64,000 bases of DNA, taken from contig NZ_JACRMG010000015.1 of NCBI RefSeq assembly GCF_016219575.1, positions 35,244-99,243 on the forward strand. The letters are read 5' to 3'. A model generated the notes under the pieces. The model was not told the DNA's origin. It searched no databases and saw nothing but the letters and a program-made list of their open reading frames with translations. This DNA is from Bradyrhizobium sp. GTDB lineage: Bacteria; Pseudomonadota; Alphaproteobacteria; Rhizobiales; Xanthobacteraceae. Positions 61,043 to 64,000 of the stretch are shown here, one piece after another; within the stretch, counting starts at the first letter, position 1; every line of letters begins with the position of its first letter. The translations under genes were made by a program, and so were the position numbers.

Positions 61043-62707
61043 TCAATTGATTCTGCTGATGCGGCCGCCCGGGGCCGGGGCGATCGGGCTGGCCTTGAGG
61101 AAGTAGTCATATAATGCATCGACATCGTAGATGCCGGTCAGCGTGTCGGTGCCCTTGGTAAAGGCCGTAAAGCCGTCGCCGCCGTCGAAAAGGTAGCTGT
61201 TCACGGTGACGCGATAGCGCGCGGCCGGCTCGATCCGTGCGCCGTTCAGGGTCATCCGCTCGGCGGGGATGCGCTCGCCGTCGCCTTTGCTGCCGTCCCA
61301 GACGAAGCCGAAACCCCTGGAGACCTGCAGGATGCGCGGACGTTTCGGGTCCGCCCATTGCTGCTCCAGCGCGTCCTTGATCTGCTGCCCCGTCAGCGTC
61401 ATCGTCACCAGCTGGTTGCGGAAAGGCTGTGCGGCGAATACGTCGGCGTAGGTGACCTCGCCATTGGCCGTCTTCACGATGTCGCTGCGGATGCCGCCGG
61501 GATTGGTGAAGGCGATCACGGCGCCGCCGGTCTTGTCGCCGTCGGTTGCCGCCAGCTGCGCATCGGTGATGATGTCACCGAGCATGCTCTCGCCGGCATC
61601 GTTGGGCATGCGCGACAGGGTTTCGGTGATGACGCCCGCCGGCCGGTTGGCGATCGGCGCCGAAAGTTTCTCGTAAGCCTCGATCAGCGCGGTCTGCTCC
61701 GGATTTTTCGCGATCGTCGCGCTGCGCACGATGTGGTTCTCGGGCTTTGCGGCGACGATGTCGCGCGTCGCCGGATCGAGCTTGAGGTCGATGGTGGTGA
61801 CGAGCGTGCCGTATTTGTCGCCGCTGGTGACGAGACGTCCGTCGATCTCGCAGAGATAGGCGCGGTGGGTGTGGCCGGAGATCACGAGGTCCACCGCCTT
61901 GTCGAATTTCTTGACGATCTCGACGATCGGCCCGGAAATGCCGGAGCAGCCGTCATAGTCGCCGGTCGGAAATCCGCCCTCGTGGATCAGCACCACGATC
62001 GCCTCGACGCCCTTCGCGCGCAGCTCCGGTATCAACGCATTCACCGTCTCCGCCTCGTCGCGGAATTCGAGCCCGGCGATGCCGGCCGGCGAGACGATGC
62101 CGGCGGTGCCCTTCAGCGTCAGCCCGATGAAGGCAACCGGGATGCCGTCGAACTCGCGGATCGCGTAAGGCGGAAACAGGCTCTTGCCCGTGCTCTTCTC
62201 GATCGTCGAGGCGGCGAGATAGCGGAATTTCGCGCCTTCGAAACGGTGCGGGCCGCGGCAGCCGTCCGTCGGGTGGCAGCCGCCATCCTGCATGCGCAGC
62301 AGCTCGTTCCTGCCCTCGTCGAACTCGTGATTGCCGACGGAGGCGACCTCCAGCCCCATCAGCGACAGCGCCTCGATGGTCGGCTCGTCGTGGAACAGCG
62401 CCGACAGGAAGGGGCTGGCGCCGATCAGATCGCCGGCTGCGACGAAGATCGAATGCTTGCGCCCCTCGCGCAGTTCTTTCACCAGCGTCGCCATGTGCTC
62501 GGCACCGCCGGCGGGCACGGTGACCTTCTTCGTCCTGTCGGCGGGATCGTCGATGCGGATACCGCCGGCAAACGGCTGCAGATAGCCGTGAAAGTCGTTG
62601 ATGGCGAGGATGCGCAGGTCGACGGGCTCCTTGCCTTGCGCGAAGGCGGGGGAGGCGGCGAGGGCAAGGCTCACGATGGCGAGGAGTCTGGCAGGCGAGA
62701 GCATCAT
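61043..62707 (-). CDS. Secreted metallophosphatase/5'-nucleotidase (UshA family)
   Basis: A 554-residue protein with a signal peptide (cleavage near AFA-QGKEPV). The N-terminal calcineurin-like domain contains LAINDFHGYLQPF, FVAAGDLIGASPF, SVGNHEFDEGRNE and LVISGHTHRAYLC (metal ligands). The C-terminal 5'-nucleotidase domain contains GGAVIAFTNPGGIRSDIVKT and VTVNSYLFDGGDGFTAF. It hydrolyses nucleotides in the periplasm. Start 62707 is the ATG after an in-frame TTG; a further ATG follows. Confidence 0.93.
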   Translation of the reverse strand: MMLSPARLLAIVSLALAASPAFAQGKEPVDLRILAINDFHGYLQPFAGGIRIDDPADRTKKVTVPAGGAEHMATLVKELREGRKHSIFVAAGDLIGASPFLSALFHDEPTIEALSLMGLEVASVGNHEFDEGRNELLRMQDGGCHPTDGCRGPHRFEGAKFRYLAASTIEKSTGKSLFPPYAIREFDGIPVAFIGLTLKGTAGIVSPAGIAGLEFRDEAETVNALIPELRAKGVEAIVVLIHEGGFPTGDYDGCSGISGPIVEIVKKFDKAVDLVISGHTHRAYLCEIDGRLVTSGDKYGTLVTTIDLKLDPATRDIVAAKPENHIVRSATIAKNPEQTALIEAYEKLSAPIANRPAGVITETLSRMPNDAGESMLGDIITDAQLAATDGDKTGGAVIAFTNPGGIRSDIVKTANGEVTYADVFAAQPFRNQLVTMTLTGQQIKDALEQQWADPKRPRILQVSRGFGFVWDGSKGDGERIPAERMTLNGARIEPAARYRVTVNSYLFDGGDGFTAFTKGTDTLTGIYDVDALYDYFLKASPIAPAPGGRISRIN

Positions 62708-62749
62708 CAAGCCATCTTAAATCATCGCGGCGACGATTTCACGAAGAGT

Positions 62750-62856
62750 CCCTCAAGGTGAGGAGCCGCAATGCGGCGTCTCGAACCACGAGGCCCCGAT
62801 CCAGCCTGCGGCCATCCTTCGAGACGCGCGCCGAGGCGCGCTCCTCAGGATGAGGG
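62750..62856. repeat. Long palindrome, family D
   Basis: Outer arms CCCTCAAGGTGAGGAGC and GCTCCTCAGGATGAGGG and inner arms GTCTCGAA / TTCGAGAC face each other. It separates the 5'-nucleotidase start from the enoyl-CoA hydratase end. Confidence 0.8.
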
Positions 62857-62876
62857 CAGTGGGTGTGGCAACGGGG

Positions 62877-63638
62877 TCAGCCCCTCTTCCTCTTGAAGAA
62901 CGCCTGGAACGCGGCGACGGCTTCCTTCGAGCGCATGCGCTCGCCGAACAAATGGCTTTCCTGGTCGATGCGGCGGGTCAGGTCTTCCGGCGGCAGCTTC
63001 AACAGCTTGCGCGAGATGGCGACGGCTTCCGCCGGCAGCGCGCAGATTTCGCGCGCGACCTTGCGCGCCTCGGCCTCGGTGTGGCCAGCGGCGACCACCT
63101 CGTTGACGAAGCCGGCCTCGCGCGCCTCGTCGGCGTGCATGGTGCGGCCCATCACCAGCGTGGCGAAGGCGCGCTGGTGTCCCATGGTGCGCGGCATCAG
63201 GAGGCTGGAGGCGCCTTCCGGCACGAGACCCAGATGGATGAAGGGCGTGGCGAAGGTCGCAGTCTTGCTGGCCAGCACATAGTCGCAATGGAACAGCATG
63301 GTGGTGCCGATACCGATCGCGACGCCGTCGACGGCGGCGATGATCGGCTTGGTGTTGTGCGCCAGCGAATAGAGGAATTTCTGCGCGTTCGACGCGCGCG
63401 GCGTGTCGGCGTTCGCGGTGCCGGCTTTGAGGAAATCCTCGAGATCGTTGCCGGCGGTGAACACGCCGCTGCCGCCGGTGATGATGAGGCAGCGGATGTC
63501 CGGGTTGTTCTGCGCGGTGTCGATGGCATCGCTCATCGCGCGGTACATGCTTTGCGTGATCGCGTTCTTCTTCTCCGGCCGCCGCATCGTGATGACGCGC
63601 GCGTGGTGGTCGTCGGCGACAATCAGGTGTTCGGTCAT
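62877..63638 (-). CDS. Enoyl-CoA hydratase/isomerase family protein
   Basis: A 253-residue crotonase-fold protein. The oxyanion-hole region reads LIITGGSGVFTAGNDLEDFL and the second reads PIIAAVDGVAIGIGTTMLFHCDYVLAS. The catalytic positions include LGLVPEGASSLLMPRTMG, whose Glu fits the hydratase/isomerase pattern. It probably acts in fatty acid or aromatic-acid beta-oxidation; the exact acyl-CoA is unknown. The start ATG is at 63638. Confidence 0.9.
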   Translation of the reverse strand: MTEHLIVADDHHARVITMRRPEKKNAITQSMYRAMSDAIDTAQNNPDIRCLIITGGSGVFTAGNDLEDFLKAGTANADTPRASNAQKFLYSLAHNTKPIIAAVDGVAIGIGTTMLFHCDYVLASKTATFATPFIHLGLVPEGASSLLMPRTMGHQRAFATLVMGRTMHADEAREAGFVNEVVAAGHTEAEARKVAREICALPAEAVAISRKLLKLPPEDLTRRIDQESHLFGERMRSKEAVAAFQAFFKRKRG

Positions 63639-63755
63639 GCGGCGTATCCCCGGCGAACCCGCCGCCGCGCTGCCGCCGGCGAGTCATTGGCCGATATCCT
63701 ACATGATCCGCCGCCGCGCCCAAGCCGCATCGCGGCCTTTTCCCGGAGAGCGGCC

Positions 63756-63809
63756 ATGAGCAAAACGCGACGCTTGCGCGATTATGTCGCGCGATCACGC
63801 AGCAAGTAG
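63756..63809 (+). CDS. Possible 17-residue basic peptide
   Basis: ATG to TAG encodes MSKTRRLRDYVARSRSK, preceded by GGAGAG at a good distance. It is divergent from the enoyl-CoA hydratase gene. With only 17 codons it may be chance; composition is very basic. Confidence 0.25.
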   Translation: MSKTRRLRDYVARSRSK

Positions 63810-63879
63810 AAGCAATCTGAAAGTCAGGGACGAACGCTGCGAGGGCTCCCTCCCCCGCAAGCTAGGGGATTCCCGGATT

Positions 63880-64000
63880 TTAGCATTGAGCGGCAAGTGC
63901 ATAGCCCTCGAGAGTTGCGGCGAGACGGGTCCAGCCGTCGCGCATGGTTTTTGGCCCGGGTGGCTTGTAGTAGCAATTCCAGCCGCCGAGACGGGCTGCG
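63880..64000 (-). mobile_element. C-terminal end of an IS4/Tn5-like transposase
   Basis: The leftward frame still open at 64000 ends at the TAA at 63880 and reads AARLGGWNCYYKPPGPKTMR then a terminal helix TRLAATLEGYALAAQC. The LGGW-PPGP-W-RL-L-G-LA pattern matches the last residues of IS4-family (Tn5-like) transposases. The rest, including the catalytic residues, lies outside the window. The end of the element should be close to the stop, but no terminal repeat can be confirmed from one side. Confidence 0.7.

Overview
The window is GC-rich DNA from an alphaproteobacterium of the Bradyrhizobium/Rhodopseudomonas type. The evidence is a complete fixNOQP-fixGHIS block for cbb3 oxidase, many FixK/FNR-type boxes (TTGAN-N4-NTCAA), one well-placed EcfG-type promoter (GGAAC-N16-CGTT), and a DXS/TlyA/XseB/histone-deacetylase-family neighbourhood. 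No rRNA, tRNA, CRISPR array or prophage was seen. One transposase fragment lies at the right edge.

Region 1 (1-20524) reads as one low-oxygen island. It holds a CBS-BON protein, two universal stress proteins, a phasin, a DUF6894 protein, a second CBS protein, and an ADP-forming acyl-CoA synthetase fused to a GNAT acetyltransferase. These are followed by a leftward DUF883-like/holin-like operon, a divergent MlaEFD-type lipid ABC transporter, a small cytochrome c, a 47-residue membrane peptide and a DUF6455 protein. The block ends with fixNOQP (cbb3 oxidase) and fixGHIS (its assembly factors). Ten FixK-type boxes lie in the intergenic gaps. For eight of the ten promoter-start pairs the box centre is 61-72 bp from the chosen start codon, which suggests a single regulator and a shared promoter layout. 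FixK, FixL and FixJ themselves are not in the window.

Region 2 (20600-38780) is mixed housekeeping and metabolism. It contains a Tat-exported PhoD-like phosphatase, an aldo/keto reductase, a His-rich secreted peptide behind an EcfG promoter, and a Tat-exported amidohydrolase. A short XRE regulator is translationally coupled to an HpaD-like extradiol dioxygenase. An aminotransferase, a DUF3124 protein, a KefB-type antiporter, RibBA (with a degenerate RibA half), glutaryl-CoA dehydrogenase, a metallo-beta-lactamase-fold protein, a DUF1499 protein, a LysR regulator and a fatty-acyl-CoA ligase follow.

Region 3 (38860-64000) holds an extensin-family protein, an L,D-transpeptidase lipoprotein, CorA, an SDR, PdxH, a surface lipoprotein and a DnaJ-type co-chaperone. 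Next come an ECF sigma/anti-sigma pair, FabI, a histidine phosphatase, AroC, an adenylate/guanylate cyclase, ClpS and a VWA-type DUF1194 protein. Two RNA methyltransferases (RlmD/TrmA-type and TlyA), a deoxyribosyltransferase, DXS, a membrane hydrolase, XseB, a deacetylase-family protein, a 5'-nucleotidase and an enoyl-CoA hydratase complete it. Four families of long imperfect palindromes (REP-like) sit between genes from about 32 kb onward and are absent from the low-oxygen island.

All functions are inferred from reading the sequence; no database search was possible. Start codons were chosen from visible ribosome-binding sites, family length and promoter position. Many very long frames overlap the real genes on the opposite strand, as expected at this GC content, and were discarded.
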